A DNA stretch of 64,000 nt from positions 1 through 64,000 of the forward strand of contig NZ_JALMDK010000005.1 of the NCBI RefSeq assembly GCF_023094165.1. Reading direction: 5' to 3'. Positions 45,980 to 54,081 of the stretch are shown piece after piece (the first letter of the stretch is position 1; each line of letters begins with the position of its first letter). This stretch comes from Crossiella sp. S99.2 (GTDB taxonomy: Bacteria; Actinomycetota; Actinomycetes; Mycobacteriales; Pseudonocardiaceae). The notes below the pieces were generated by a model. That model ran no database searches and was not told the origin of the DNA. It saw nothing but the letters and a program-made list of their open reading frames with translations. A program made the translations under genes and the position numbers.

Positions 45980-46569
45980 GCCTCGACCGGTCGGCGCTCG
46001 CCGGTGCCGCGCTGGGTCGCCTGCTGACCATCGCCGAGTACCAGGCCCTGGGCGAGATCGAGTTCGGCTACAGCGAACTCCAGGAGGGCCGGGTGGTGAT
46101 GTCGCCGAACCAGGACGTCACGCATGCCCGGACCGCACAGCGGTTCGCGGACCAGCTGACCAGGCAACTACCGGCGGGCGTCGAACTGATCTGCCGGGTC
46201 GACATCGACCTGGAGCTGGCCCCGGCTGATCAGCCGGGATCGTCCCGGCGACCGGATCTGGTGGTTGTCGACCAGGCGTGCCTGCCCCGGGTACGAGCCG
46301 AGGGCGGCATGATCCGCGCTGATGAGGTGGTGCTCGCCGTCGAGGTCGCGGCGCGTGACTCCCGGCGGACCGACCACGTGCTCAAACGCCAGGACTACGC
46401 CGACGCGGGAATCCCGCACTACTGGATTCTCGATGTCGGCGAGCCCGTCGCACTGGTCTCGTGCCGACTGGCCGGGAAGTTCGGCTACCAGGACGAGCCC
46501 AGGGCCACCGGCGTCTTCTCCACCAGTGCGCCGTTCCCGATCACCGTCGATCTGAACCACCTCAACTAG
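45976..46569 (+). CDS. Uma2-family PD-(D/E)xK nuclease-like protein
   Basis: A 197-residue protein. The Uma2 pattern is clear: LLTIAEYQALGE, ELQEGRVVMSPNQDVTHARTA, RRPDLVVVD (Asp), VLAVEVAARDSRRTDHVLKRQDYADAGIPHYWILD (split; Glu, Asp, Lys of the active site). These abundant proteins have a restriction-endonuclease fold and an uncertain biological role. GTG 45976 overlaps the DUF1801 stop (GTGA). Confidence 0.85.
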   Translation: MSLDRSALAGAALGRLLTIAEYQALGEIEFGYSELQEGRVVMSPNQDVTHARTAQRFADQLTRQLPAGVELICRVDIDLELAPADQPGSSRRPDLVVVDQACLPRVRAEGGMIRADEVVLAVEVAARDSRRTDHVLKRQDYADAGIPHYWILDVGEPVALVSCRLAGKFGYQDEPRATGVFSTSAPFPITVDLNHLN

Positions 46570-46673
46570 CGCAGGCCCGTCCGGGCGGCCGCCCGGTCAG
46601 CGCTGACCGCACCATCGGCCCCTCTTGCCCGGCCGCCGTCGATCCTGCCCGGCAAACCCAGTACCAAAGGGGC

Positions 46674-47510
46674 ATGAGAACTCTCCAGCGGTTCGCCGCT
46701 GTCGCCGCGGCCCTGCTGGCCACCACGGTGATCACCCCCGTGGCCGCCGCTCCGGTCGCCTGCCCGTCGGTCAACGGCAACTGGTCCGCCCCCGGCCCCT
46801 TCGCCGTCACCAGCGCCTCCACCGGCAACGGCCACACCCTCTTCCGCCCCACCACCCTCGGCACCCTCGGCTGCGCCAAGCACCCGGTGCTGCTCTGGGC
46901 CAACGGCGCGCTGGGCACCGTCGAGGCATACGCCCCGCTGCTCACCCACTTCGCCTCGCACGGCTTCATCGTCGCCGCCGGCGAGGGCCAGTCCGGTTCC
47001 GGCCAACCGCTGCTCGCCGGACTCGACCACCTGACCGCCGAGAACGCCAAGCCGGGCAGCGTCTACGCGGGCAAGGTCGACCTGGACCGGGTCGGCGCCA
47101 CCGGGCACTCCCTCGGCGGCGGGGCCGCGATCGGCGCTGGCGCGGACCCGCGGGTGGACACCGTCGCGCCGCTGTTCGGCGGGCCGTTCAACAACCCGGG
47201 CAACCTGCGTGGACCCGCGTTCTTCACCGCGGGGCAGCACGATCTTGTGGTGGGCTCGCCGGTGGTGTGGAGCCAGTACGCGCGGGCCGGGCAGGTGCCC
47301 GCGATCTTCGGCGAACTGCGTGGCGCCGGGCACCTGGCCAGCTTCGACCTGCGCGGGCCGGTGACGGCCTGGTTCCGCTGGCAGCTCCTGGGCGACAGCC
47401 AGGCACGCGGGCTGTTCTCCGGGCAGAACTGCGGGTACTGCGGGGCGGGTGCGGGGACGCCGTGGTCGAAGTTCGAGCGCAACGCGAAAGCGGAAGCCAC
47501 CGCGACCTAA
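46674..47510 (+). CDS. Secreted alpha/beta hydrolase (dienelactone/lipase-like)
   Basis: A 278-residue exported protein with a signal peptide (MRTLQRFAAVAAALLATTVI, cleavage after AAA about residue 26). The hydrolase signs are PVLLWANGALGTVEAY (oxyanion loop), the nucleophile elbow GATGHSLGGGAAIG (Ser about residue 144), Asp in FTAGQHDLVVG and His in LRGAGHLASF. Two Cys near the C-terminus (CGYCG) may bond. It fits the PET-hydrolase/chlorophyllase-like group of secreted esterases; the substrate is unknown. ATG follows AAAGGGG. Confidence 0.85.
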   Translation: MRTLQRFAAVAAALLATTVITPVAAAPVACPSVNGNWSAPGPFAVTSASTGNGHTLFRPTTLGTLGCAKHPVLLWANGALGTVEAYAPLLTHFASHGFIVAAGEGQSGSGQPLLAGLDHLTAENAKPGSVYAGKVDLDRVGATGHSLGGGAAIGAGADPRVDTVAPLFGGPFNNPGNLRGPAFFTAGQHDLVVGSPVVWSQYARAGQVPAIFGELRGAGHLASFDLRGPVTAWFRWQLLGDSQARGLFSGQNCGYCGAGAGTPWSKFERNAKAEATAT

Positions 47511-47513
47511 AGT
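47508..47513 (+). promoter_or_regulatory. Probable -10 box (TAAAGT) using the preceding stop codon
   Basis: The TAA stop of the hydrolase begins TAAAGT, 6 bases before GTG 47520; no ribosome site is seen. Confidence 0.4.
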
Positions 47514-47519
47514 CGTTGT

Positions 47520-48308
47520 GTGCGAGTTCATGTGGTCTCCGACGTCCATGGCAACGCCGACGCGCTGGCCAGGGCAGGGGACGGGGCGGACGCGCTGGTC
47601 GTGCTCGGCGACCTGCTGGACTTCGTCGACTACCACCAGCACGAGCGCGGGATCTTCGGCGCGGTCTTCGGCGCGGAGAAGGTCCGCCAGTTCGCCGAGT
47701 TGCGCAAGGGCGGGCGGCGGGGTGAGGCCGGGGCGTTCGTGCGCTCGCTGTGGGCCGGGCTGGCCGACGCGGGCGCGGTGATCGAGGAGGCGGCGCGGGA
47801 GCAGTACGCGGCCATGTTCGGCGCGATGACCGCGCCGACCTATGCCACCCCCGGCAACGTCGACCTGCCCTACCTGTGGAAAGAGTTCGCCGGGGCTGAT
47901 CTCCAGGTCCTCGACGGGGATGTGACCGAGATCGGCGGGCTGCGCTTCGGCTTTGTCGGCGGGGCGCTGCTGGCCCCCGGCACCAGCCTGCCCAAGCAGG
48001 CGCCCTGGCTGCCCTACCTGCGTTCGGAGCAGGAGTACGCCGAGGCTGTGCTCGATCTCACCGCGGTCGACGTGCTCTGCACGCATATTCCTCCGGCACG
48101 GGCCGAACTGACCTACGACGTGATCGCACGCCGGGCCGAGTTCGGCTCCCGGGCCATCCTGGAGGTCATTGACCGGGACCGGCCGCGCTGGTCGGTGTTC
48201 GGGCACGTGCATCAGCCGCTGGCCCAGCGGATCCGGATCGGGCGGACCGAATGCGTCAACGTGGGTCATTTCCAGCGCCGGGAGCTGCCGTACGTGCTGC
48301 GGTGGTGA
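47520..48308 (+). CDS. Metallophosphoesterase
   Basis: A 262-residue calcineurin-like phosphoesterase: HVVSDVHGNADAL (DxH), VVLGDLLDFVD (GDxxD), GNVDLPYL (GNxD in place of GNHE), VLCTHIPPA (GxHxP-like) and FGHVHQPL (GHxH). The GNxD form is found in several actinobacterial members. Substrate not readable. Leaderless start. Confidence 0.88.
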   Translation: MRVHVVSDVHGNADALARAGDGADALVVLGDLLDFVDYHQHERGIFGAVFGAEKVRQFAELRKGGRRGEAGAFVRSLWAGLADAGAVIEEAAREQYAAMFGAMTAPTYATPGNVDLPYLWKEFAGADLQVLDGDVTEIGGLRFGFVGGALLAPGTSLPKQAPWLPYLRSEQEYAEAVLDLTAVDVLCTHIPPARAELTYDVIARRAEFGSRAILEVIDRDRPRWSVFGHVHQPLAQRIRIGRTECVNVGHFQRRELPYVLRW

Positions 48309-48321
48309 CCCCCGAACGCGG

Positions 48322-48327
48322 TAACCT
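48322..48327 (+). promoter_or_regulatory. Probable -10 box (TAACCT) of the SRPBCC-ArsA operon
   Basis: TAACCT ends 7 bases before ATG 48335; no ribosome site. Confidence 0.5.
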
Positions 48328-48334
48328 CCCCGAC

Positions 48335-48775
48335 ATGGCCGACCAGTCCACCCAGTCCATCGTCATCGACGCCTCGCCCGAGGAGATCATGGCGGTGATC
48401 TCCGACTTCGTCAGCTACCCCGACTGGGCCGACCAGTTCAAGGCTGTCGAGGTGCTGGACACCGATGACGCGGACCGCCCGAGCCAGGTCCGGTTCAAGG
48501 TGGACGCCGGCGCGTTCAAGGACGAGTACGTGCTCGCCTACGAGTACAGCGACGACAACCGCTCGCTGGGCTGGAACCTGGTCAAGGGCACCATGCAGAA
48601 GGCCCAGAACGGGCGCTACCAGCTGGCCGCCGAGGGTTCCGGCACCAAGGTCACCTACTCGCTCACCGTCGAGCTGGCCATCCCGATGATCGGGCTGTTC
48701 AAGCGCAAGGCGGAGAAGATGATCATGGACATCGCGCTGAAGAACCTCAAGCGCCGGGTCGAGAGCACCGGCTGA
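48335..48775 (+). CDS. SRPBCC family protein (Rv2185c/TB16.3-like)
   Basis: A 146-residue START-like protein: QSIVIDASPEEIMAVISDFVSYPDWADQFKAVEVL, then beta strands up to a long C-terminal helix (MIGLFKRKAEKMIMDIALKNLKRRV). The pocket-type fold binds lipids or polyketides. Position before the ArsA ATPase matches Rv2185c-Rv2184c, so it may work on membrane lipids, but this is inference from context only. Confidence 0.88.
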   Translation: MADQSTQSIVIDASPEEIMAVISDFVSYPDWADQFKAVEVLDTDDADRPSQVRFKVDAGAFKDEYVLAYEYSDDNRSLGWNLVKGTMQKAQNGRYQLAAEGSGTKVTYSLTVELAIPMIGLFKRKAEKMIMDIALKNLKRRVESTG

Positions 48776-48801
48776 ACCCGCGTCACGGAGAATCGTTCCT
48801 C

Positions 48802-50016
48802 GTGCGTGTCCTGCTGTTCACCGGTAAGGGCGGGGTGGGCAAAACGACCCTCGCCGCCGCGACGGCCGCCCGCCTCGCGGCAGACGGCCACAAGGCGCTG
48901 GTCGTCTCCACCGACCCCGCGCACTCCCTGGCCGACGCGCTCGGCGCGCCACTGACCTCGGCCCCGGCCGAGGTCGAGGGCGCGAGCGGGCTGTACGCGG
49001 CGCAGATCGACGCCCGCGGGCTGGTCGACGGGGCCTGGCAGGAGCTGCGTGGGCACCTGCACACCGTGCTCGCCGGGGCCGGTGTGGACGAGCTGGACGC
49101 CGAGGAGCTGACCGTGCTGCCCGGCGTGGAGGAGCTGCTCGCCCTCGCCGAGGTCGAACGCGCCGCCCGCCTGGGCCCGTGGGAGACCGTGATCGTGGAC
49201 TGCGGCCCCACCGCCGAGACGCTGCGCCTGCTGGCCCTGCCCGAAGCCTTCGCCGGCTACCTGGAAAGGCTCTTCCCGACCCACCGCCGGGTGGTCCGCG
49301 GGCTGCTCGCCGGGGTCGCGGGCAGCGCCACCGTGGAGAAGTGGGACGCCGCCGCCGAGGCCCTCGGCAGGCTCGCCATCCGCCTGGAGGCCCTGCGCGA
49401 CCTGCTGGTCAGCCCCGAACACACCAGCGTCCGGCTGGTGCTGACGCCGGAACGGGTGGTCACCGCCGAGACCCGGCGCACGCTGACCGCGCTCGCGCTG
49501 CAGGGCATCCGGGTGGACGGACTGGTCGCCAACCGGGTGCTGCCCGACTTCGGCGCGGCCGGTCGCGGGCCCGCCGCGCAGTGGCTGCGCACCCGGCGCG
49601 GCGAACAGGACACCGTGCTGGCCGAACTGCACGAGGCCACCGAGGTGCCGGTGCGCACCGTCGAGCACCGCGCCGAAGAACCGGTCGGCGTGGCCGCGCT
49701 CTTGGAACTGGCCGCCGAGCTGTACGGCCAGGGCGATCCCCTGGCCGGCGCCGCCCGGCCGCCGCTGGTCTCGGTCAGCGGCACCGGCCGCGGCCTGGAG
49801 GCCAGGTACGAGCTGCACCTGGCGTTGCCGCTGCTGGCCGAGTCCACTGTGGACCTGGCCAGAGTGGACGATGATCTGGTGGTCACCGTGGACGGCAGGC
49901 GCAAACTCGTCGCGCTGCCCGCGGTGCTGCGGCGATGCGAGGTGACCGGGGCGGCGGCCGGGTCCGAGGGACTCACCGTGCGGTTCCAGCCCGACCCCCG
50001 GCTCTGGATGCGGTGA
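48802..50016 (+). CDS. ArsA/GET3-family ATPase (Rv2184c-like)
   Basis: A 404-residue single-domain SIMIBI ATPase with the deviant Walker A FTGKGGVGKTTLAAA (6-20), switch I STDPAHSLADALG (about 40-52) and VIVDCGPTAETLRLL (about 132-146). The C-terminal ~70 residues form a beta-rich extension. No arsenic genes are nearby, and the Cys ligands of ArsA are lacking, so an arsenite pump is unlikely; GET3-like or unknown cargo roles are possible. Confidence 0.9.
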   Translation: MRVLLFTGKGGVGKTTLAAATAARLAADGHKALVVSTDPAHSLADALGAPLTSAPAEVEGASGLYAAQIDARGLVDGAWQELRGHLHTVLAGAGVDELDAEELTVLPGVEELLALAEVERAARLGPWETVIVDCGPTAETLRLLALPEAFAGYLERLFPTHRRVVRGLLAGVAGSATVEKWDAAAEALGRLAIRLEALRDLLVSPEHTSVRLVLTPERVVTAETRRTLTALALQGIRVDGLVANRVLPDFGAAGRGPAAQWLRTRRGEQDTVLAELHEATEVPVRTVEHRAEEPVGVAALLELAAELYGQGDPLAGAARPPLVSVSGTGRGLEARYELHLALPLLAESTVDLARVDDDLVVTVDGRRKLVALPAVLRRCEVTGAAAGSEGLTVRFQPDPRLWMR

Positions 50017-50020
50017 GGCG

Positions 50021-50422
50021 ATGAACGAGCAGAACACCCCCGGCGACGGACAGAACCGGCTGGCCGAGGAGGCCAGAATGTTGCTGGACGCCGTGGCCGA
50101 CCGCGCCGTGCCCTGGCTGCGCAAGATCGCCGCCGACGCGCCGCCGGAGGGACACAACCCGGCCAGTTGCGGCTGGTGCCCGCTGTGCGCGGCCATCGCG
50201 ATGGTCCGTGGCGAGCGGCCGGAGCTGGCCGTGCGCGCCGCCGACCACCTGGCCGGACTGCTCGGCACCCTGCGCTCGGCCATGGAGGAACGCGTCCCCG
50301 CGCCCCCGGCCGAGCCCCGCCCCGAGCACGAGGACGCCGCCGGGCCGCCCCCTGCCGATCAGCCCGCACCGCCGCCGGGCACGCCCCGGGTGCAGCGGAT
50401 CACCGTGGAGCGGGAGTGCTGA
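50021..50422 (+). CDS. Conserved hypothetical protein with CxWCPLC motif (Rv2183c-like)
   Basis: A 133-residue protein: helical N-terminal part (RLAEEARMLLDAVADRAVPWLRKIA), a cysteine motif CGWCPLCAAI (about 50-60) that could bind zinc, and a disordered Pro/Glu-rich tail. It begins 4 bases after the ArsA stop and overlaps the kinase start, so it belongs to this operon. Function unknown. Confidence 0.8.
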   Translation: MNEQNTPGDGQNRLAEEARMLLDAVADRAVPWLRKIAADAPPEGHNPASCGWCPLCAAIAMVRGERPELAVRAADHLAGLLGTLRSAMEERVPAPPAEPRPEHEDAAGPPPADQPAPPPGTPRVQRITVEREC

Positions 50423-51366
50423 CTGTCGGCATCGATGTCGGCGGGACCACGGTGCGCGCGGGAGTCGTCGACAACCACGGATCCGTGCTGGACACCGCCC
50501 GCACCGCCACCCCGGCCGGGCAGGACGCGCTGGAGAACGCGATCAGCTCGGTGGTGGCCCAGCTGACCCACCGGCACGAGGTGTCCGCGGTCGGCCTGGC
50601 CGTGGCCGGTTTCGTCACCGAGGACCGGCGCGGGGTGCGCTTCGCCCCGCACCTGGCCTGGCGGCAGGCCCCGGTCGCGGACCGGATGTCCCGCAAGCTG
50701 CGGCTGCCCGTGGTGCTCGAACACGACGCCAACGCCGCCGCCATGGCCGAATACCGCTTCGGCGCCGCCCGCGGCGCCCGGGTGGCGGTGATGGTCGCCC
50801 TAGGAACCGGCATCGGCGGCGCGCTGCTGATCGACGGCGAGGTCTTCCGCGGCGCGCACGGCGTCGCCCCCGAACTCGGCCACCTGCGGGTGGTGCCCGG
50901 CGGTCGCCCGTGCCCGTGCGGCAAGCGGGGCTGCTGGGAGCGCTACTGCTCGGGCACCGCGCTGGCCGCGACCACGGTCGAACTGCTGGCCACCGAACCC
51001 GGCCTGTCCACCGTGCTGGCCCGCGAACCCGTCCGGGACGGCCGCACCGTCACCGGTCGCGCGGTGGCAGGCGCGGCCCGCGAGGGCGACCCCTTGGCAC
51101 TGCGCGCCTTCGCCGAACTGGCCCGTTGGCTGGGCGAGGGCCTGGCCCTGGTCGCCGACGTCTACGACCCGGAGGTCGTGGTGATCGGCGGCGGGGTGTC
51201 CGAATCCGCGCCGCTGTTCCTGGACGAGGCCCGCGAGCACTACGCCAAGCAGGTCACCGGGGCCGGCCACCGGCCGCTGGCCCGCATCCGCCCGGCCCAG
51301 CTCGGCGACGACGCCGGCATCGTGGGCGCGGCCGCGCTGGCCGCGGACCTGGTCGCCCGGGTCTGA
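50416..51366 (+). CDS. glk: ROK-family glucokinase
   Basis: A 316-residue sugar kinase. ATP loop VGIDVGGTTVRAG (4-16), DANAAAMAEYRFGA with catalytic Asp (about 105), ALGTGIGGALL, ELGHLRVVPGG, and the ROK zinc motif CPCGKRGCWE (about 160-169). GTG 50416 overlaps the preceding gene by seven bases. A glucokinase next to plsC is also the arrangement I remember from corynebacteria. Substrate glucose is the best guess. Confidence 0.9.
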   Translation: MLTVGIDVGGTTVRAGVVDNHGSVLDTARTATPAGQDALENAISSVVAQLTHRHEVSAVGLAVAGFVTEDRRGVRFAPHLAWRQAPVADRMSRKLRLPVVLEHDANAAAMAEYRFGAARGARVAVMVALGTGIGGALLIDGEVFRGAHGVAPELGHLRVVPGGRPCPCGKRGCWERYCSGTALAATTVELLATEPGLSTVLAREPVRDGRTVTGRAVAGAAREGDPLALRAFAELARWLGEGLALVADVYDPEVVVIGGGVSESAPLFLDEAREHYAKQVTGAGHRPLARIRPAQLGDDAGIVGAAALAADLVARV

Positions 51367-51397
51367 CCCAGGAGCCGGGACACCTTCGAAAAGACAA

Positions 51398-51424
51398 CGG
51401 ACCCGGCGCGAAGGCACGGGTCCG
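51398..51424. terminator. Hairpin between glk and the small convergent gene
   Basis: CGGACCCG (51398-51405) pairs with CGGGTCCG (51417-51424). No T run. The stretch 51425-51478 shows nothing else. Confidence 0.5.
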
Positions 51425-51478
51425 GCAAGAGGAAACGCCTGGCTGAACCGGCGACGCTGCCGGTCAGGCGCCGCTACT

Positions 51479-51610
51479 TCAGCGGCCGCTACGGCGGAAC
51501 AGGCGGCGGCGGAGGCCACCGGTGGTGTTGCGACGGTGCTGCTTCTGCTCACGCGCCCAGCTCGTCTCGGCGAGCGCCTTGGCGAGCCACATGGCCTGGA
51601 GCTGATCCAT
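51479..51610 (-). CDS. Small basic hypothetical protein, 43 aa
   Basis: The reverse strand encodes 43 residues from ATG 51610 to TGA 51479: MDQLQAMWLAKALAETSWAR at the start and a very basic end (RRNTTGGLRRRLFRRSGR in the last 18-20). A helical, tryptophan-containing half followed by an Arg-rich tail suggests a small nucleic-acid- or membrane-associated protein. The product is well formed for so short a frame, the codon third positions are GC-rich, and it fills the gap between convergent and same-strand genes. No family recognised. Confidence 0.55.
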   Translation of the reverse strand: MDQLQAMWLAKALAETSWAREQKQHRRNTTGGLRRRLFRRSGR

Positions 51611-51761
51611 GGAGTCCGGACCTGCCTTCCGTGTCTGTATCGGTTCTGACGAGTCTCAGAATACGGCTCGGCTGAATCGGTACACAAACGGATAAGCCCA
51701 GTTCGTGGCGTAGTTCACCGTGTTACGGCCGGCCCTGTGAGCTGGCTCCCGCCGGACCAGA

Positions 51762-51822
51762 CGAGTTGGCCAAAGCGGGACGGCCAGTGGGGCCAACCGG
51801 GCGTACGACTTGGGCCAACTCG
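51762..51822. repeat. TTGGCC/CGTACG palindromic repeat, copy 2
   Basis: Perfect 10-bp arms CGAGTTGGCC (51762-51771) and GGCCAACTCG (51813-51822) enclose GGGGCCAAC and GCGTACGACTTGGG. It follows the stop region of the membrane protein gene at 51835, the same position relative to a gene end as copy 1 near 130. Confidence 0.6.
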
Positions 51823-51834
51823 GCGGGGGCGGGC

Positions 51835-52326
51835 TCAGACCTGCGCGCCGTCGTCCCAGCCGGAGTCCGGGGGCGGGCCCTTGCGCATGTTGACCACCAG
51901 CCAGCCGATGCCGCCGCTGATCAGCAGCAGCCCCAGCGGGAACGCGGTGCTCCACAGCATCCCGATCAGCCCGTGCAGGAAGAACAGCAGCACGCCCAGG
52001 GCGATCAGGGCCAGCGAGGCGACCGTGGTGCGGCGCATCGGCGGCAGGGGTGGGGGTTCGGGGGGTTCGTAGTGGCCCTCGTCCTCCTCGGGCGGGGCCG
52101 GGGGCCGGGACGGTGGGGCGTCCTTTTCGACGGTGGCCGCGCGGTCGGGGCGCGGCGTGCGTTCGGCCTCGGTGGACTCCGGGGCCTCGGCGGCCTTGGC
52201 CGCGGCCTCCGGGCTTTCCGGCCATTCCGGCGCGCTGCCCTCACGGCGCAGCCCCGCGACGATCGCCTCGAAGGCGGCGTCGACGTCCTCCGGGCCGTTG
52301 GTCTCCTCCGCGCGGTTGCTCATCAT
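51835..52326 (-). CDS. Hypothetical membrane protein with disordered acidic N-terminus
   Basis: A 163-residue protein (ATG 52326; a second ATG follows directly). Residues ~1-95 are rich in Glu, Pro and Ala and look disordered; two hydrophobic helices follow (TVASLALIALGVLLFFLHGL and AFPLGLLLISGGIGWLVVNM, about 102-121 and 128-147), then a short polar tail. No family recognised. Divergent from plsC, with palindromic element B between. Confidence 0.75.
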   Translation of the reverse strand: MMSNRAEETNGPEDVDAAFEAIVAGLRREGSAPEWPESPEAAAKAAEAPESTEAERTPRPDRAATVEKDAPPSRPPAPPEEDEGHYEPPEPPPLPPMRRTTVASLALIALGVLLFFLHGLIGMLWSTAFPLGLLLISGGIGWLVVNMRKGPPPDSGWDDGAQV

Positions 52327-52377
52327 CCGCCATCGTCCCACGACCGGGGCGCCTCCGGCAGGCGTCCAGGTAGCGCA

Positions 52378-52541
52378 AGGTCGTGTTTGGCGGCACCCAC
52401 ACGCGATCGCCGGGCCCAGCCCGCCCCTGGCAGCACCGCTGGGGTGACCACGTACAACACCGGTACGAGGTCACCCCAGCGGCACCGCCAAGAACGACCT
52501 GGACTCCGACGCTCACGCACGGGTGCCGCCAAACACGACCT
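52378..52541. repeat. 164-bp nested palindromic element B
   Basis: The outer arms (52378-52398 and 52521-52541) are perfect 21-bp inverted repeats starting AGGTCGTGTTTGGCGGCACC. An inner stem of 14 bp (CCGCTGGGGTGACC, 52436-52449, against 52469-52482) continues with CGTAC/GTACG onto a 7-base loop. Size, nested design and core resemble element A at 32235-32401. It fills most of the 351-base gap between the divergent membrane protein and plsC genes; 52542-52677 shows only a GAGGGAGG ribosome site at its end. Confidence 0.78.
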
Positions 52542-52677
52542 CACCGGCAGAACAAACTGGGTGTGTCTGGTCACCACTGCACGTCAACGGGTGCGTTGCC
52601 GTTGTGCGCAGTCGAACTCGCTCCGTAGTCTGGAGTACACCGGCCTGGTCTGGGCTTTGAGGGAGGCGCTTTCCGCG

Positions 52678-53391
52678 GTGTTGTGGTGGGTGATGAAGTG
52701 GGTCCTGCTCGGGCCGATCTTGCGTCTGTTCTTCCGTCCGTCCATTCAGGGCCTTGAGCACATCCCGGAGTCCGGTGGGGCCATCCTGGCCAGCAACCAC
52801 CTGGCGGTGGCCGACTCGTTCTTCCTGCCGTTGATGGTGCCGAGGCGGGTGACCTTCCTGGCCAAGCGGGAGTACTTCACCGGCAAGGGCGTCAAGGGCC
52901 GGTTCAAGCGCGCCTTCTTCGGCGGCCTCGGCCAGGTGCCCATCGACCGGTCCAGCGCGGTGGCCGCGCAGGCCGCCCTGGACACCGGCGTCCGGCTGCT
53001 CAAGGAGGGCAAGCTGCTCGGGATCTATCCCGAGGGCACCCGTTCGCCCGACGGCAGGCTGTACAAGGGCAAGACGGGCGTGGCCCGGATGGCCCTGGAG
53101 GCCGGGGTGCCGGTGGTGCCGGTGATCATGATCGGCACGGACCGGGCGAACCCGATCGGCTCCAAGATGTGGCGGCCGCACAAGATCCGGATCGTGGTGC
53201 TCCCGCCGCTGGACTTCTCCCGGTACGAGGGCCTCGGCGGGGACCGGTTCATCGAGCGGTCCATCACCGACGAGATCATGTACGCCCTGATGGAGACCTC
53301 CGGCCAGGAGTACGTGGACGTCTACGCGGCCAAGCTCAAGGATCCGCAGCCCGCGCCTGCCGCGGCCAAGCCCGCGCGCAAGGCGGCCTGA
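52678..53391 (+). CDS. plsC: 1-acyl-sn-glycerol-3-phosphate acyltransferase
   Basis: A 237-residue PlsC-type acyltransferase that makes phosphatidic acid in the inner membrane. SNHLAVADSFFLP carries the catalytic NHx4D (about residues 39-45), LGQVPIDR the second motif, and GIYPEGTRSPDGRLYKGK the acyl-acceptor motif (about 115-132). A hydrophobic start helps membrane binding. GTG 52678 is chosen because GAGGGAGG ends 12 bases before it; TTG 52681 and ATG 52693 are alternatives. Counterpart of Rv2182c. Confidence 0.9.
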   Translation: MLWWVMKWVLLGPILRLFFRPSIQGLEHIPESGGAILASNHLAVADSFFLPLMVPRRVTFLAKREYFTGKGVKGRFKRAFFGGLGQVPIDRSSAVAAQAALDTGVRLLKEGKLLGIYPEGTRSPDGRLYKGKTGVARMALEAGVPVVPVIMIGTDRANPIGSKMWRPHKIRIVVLPPLDFSRYEGLGGDRFIERSITDEIMYALMETSGQEYVDVYAAKLKDPQPAPAAAKPARKAA

Positions 53392-53415
53392 GCGCGGGTC
53401 GGCCACGGCGGCGAC

Positions 53416-53421
53416 TAACCT
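53416..53421 (+). promoter_or_regulatory. Probable -10 box (TAACCT) of the exoribonuclease gene
   Basis: TAACCT ends 6 bases before GTG 53428; no ribosome site. Confidence 0.5.
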
Positions 53422-53427
53422 TGGCCG

Positions 53428-53931
53428 GTGCGGTTCTTCTACGACTGTGAGTTCATCGAGGACGGTGTCACCATCGACCTCGTCTCCATCGGGGTGGTGA
53501 GCGAGGACGGCCGCGAGTACTACGCCGTGTCCACCGAGTTCGATCCCGACCGGGCCGGGCCGTGGGTGCGGCAGAACGTGCTCAACCAGCTGCCCCCGCC
53601 CTCGGATCCGCACTGGCGCAGCCGCGGTCAGATCCGCCGCGAGCTGCTGGACTTCGTGACCGAGTCGGACAACCAGCCCGAGCTGTGGGCCTGGTTCGCC
53701 GCCTACGACCACGTGGCGCTGGCCCAGCTCTGGGGCGCCATGCCGGCGTTGCCGCAGGAGCTGCCCCGATTCACCAGGGATCTGCGGCAGCGCTGGGAGG
53801 ACCTGGGCAAGCCCCGGCTGCCCGGACCGCCCGCGGACGCGCACGACGCGCTCGCCGACGCCCGGCACAACCACCAGCGCTGGCAGATCATGGAGCAGAC
53901 CCGGCAGCGGAAGGGCTTCGCGGTCCGCTGA
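53428..53931 (+). CDS. 3'-5' exoribonuclease, RNase AS type (Rv2179c-like)
   Basis: A 167-residue DEDDh exonuclease. The catalytic acids are visible at the start (FYDCEFIEDG, Asp6 and Glu8), in AAYDHVALAQLWG (about 91) and HDALADARHN (His and Asp, about 145-150). The mycobacterial enzyme (RNase AS) prefers adenylate-containing RNA. Its leaderless promoter and synteny next to aroG/pfkA region agree with this call. Confidence 0.9.
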   Translation: MRFFYDCEFIEDGVTIDLVSIGVVSEDGREYYAVSTEFDPDRAGPWVRQNVLNQLPPPSDPHWRSRGQIRRELLDFVTESDNQPELWAWFAAYDHVALAQLWGAMPALPQELPRFTRDLRQRWEDLGKPRLPGPPADAHDALADARHNHQRWQIMEQTRQRKGFAVR

Positions 53932-54081
53932 GCGCACGGGCTTAGTTCCGCCGGTTTCGCGGAAGTTCCGCAGATGTTGCCGGTTCTAGCCACCCCGCTT
54001 GCTGCACCGATCCAGCTACCGGCACACTCGGCGGTGACGCGAGACGACGGTCACATGGCCGGCGTGACGAGGAGGCACTAG

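Noticed and set aside
48802-50016. ArsA call as arsenite-efflux ATPase
   Set aside because: No arsenic genes nearby and no conserved Cys triad; the family name is kept without the function.
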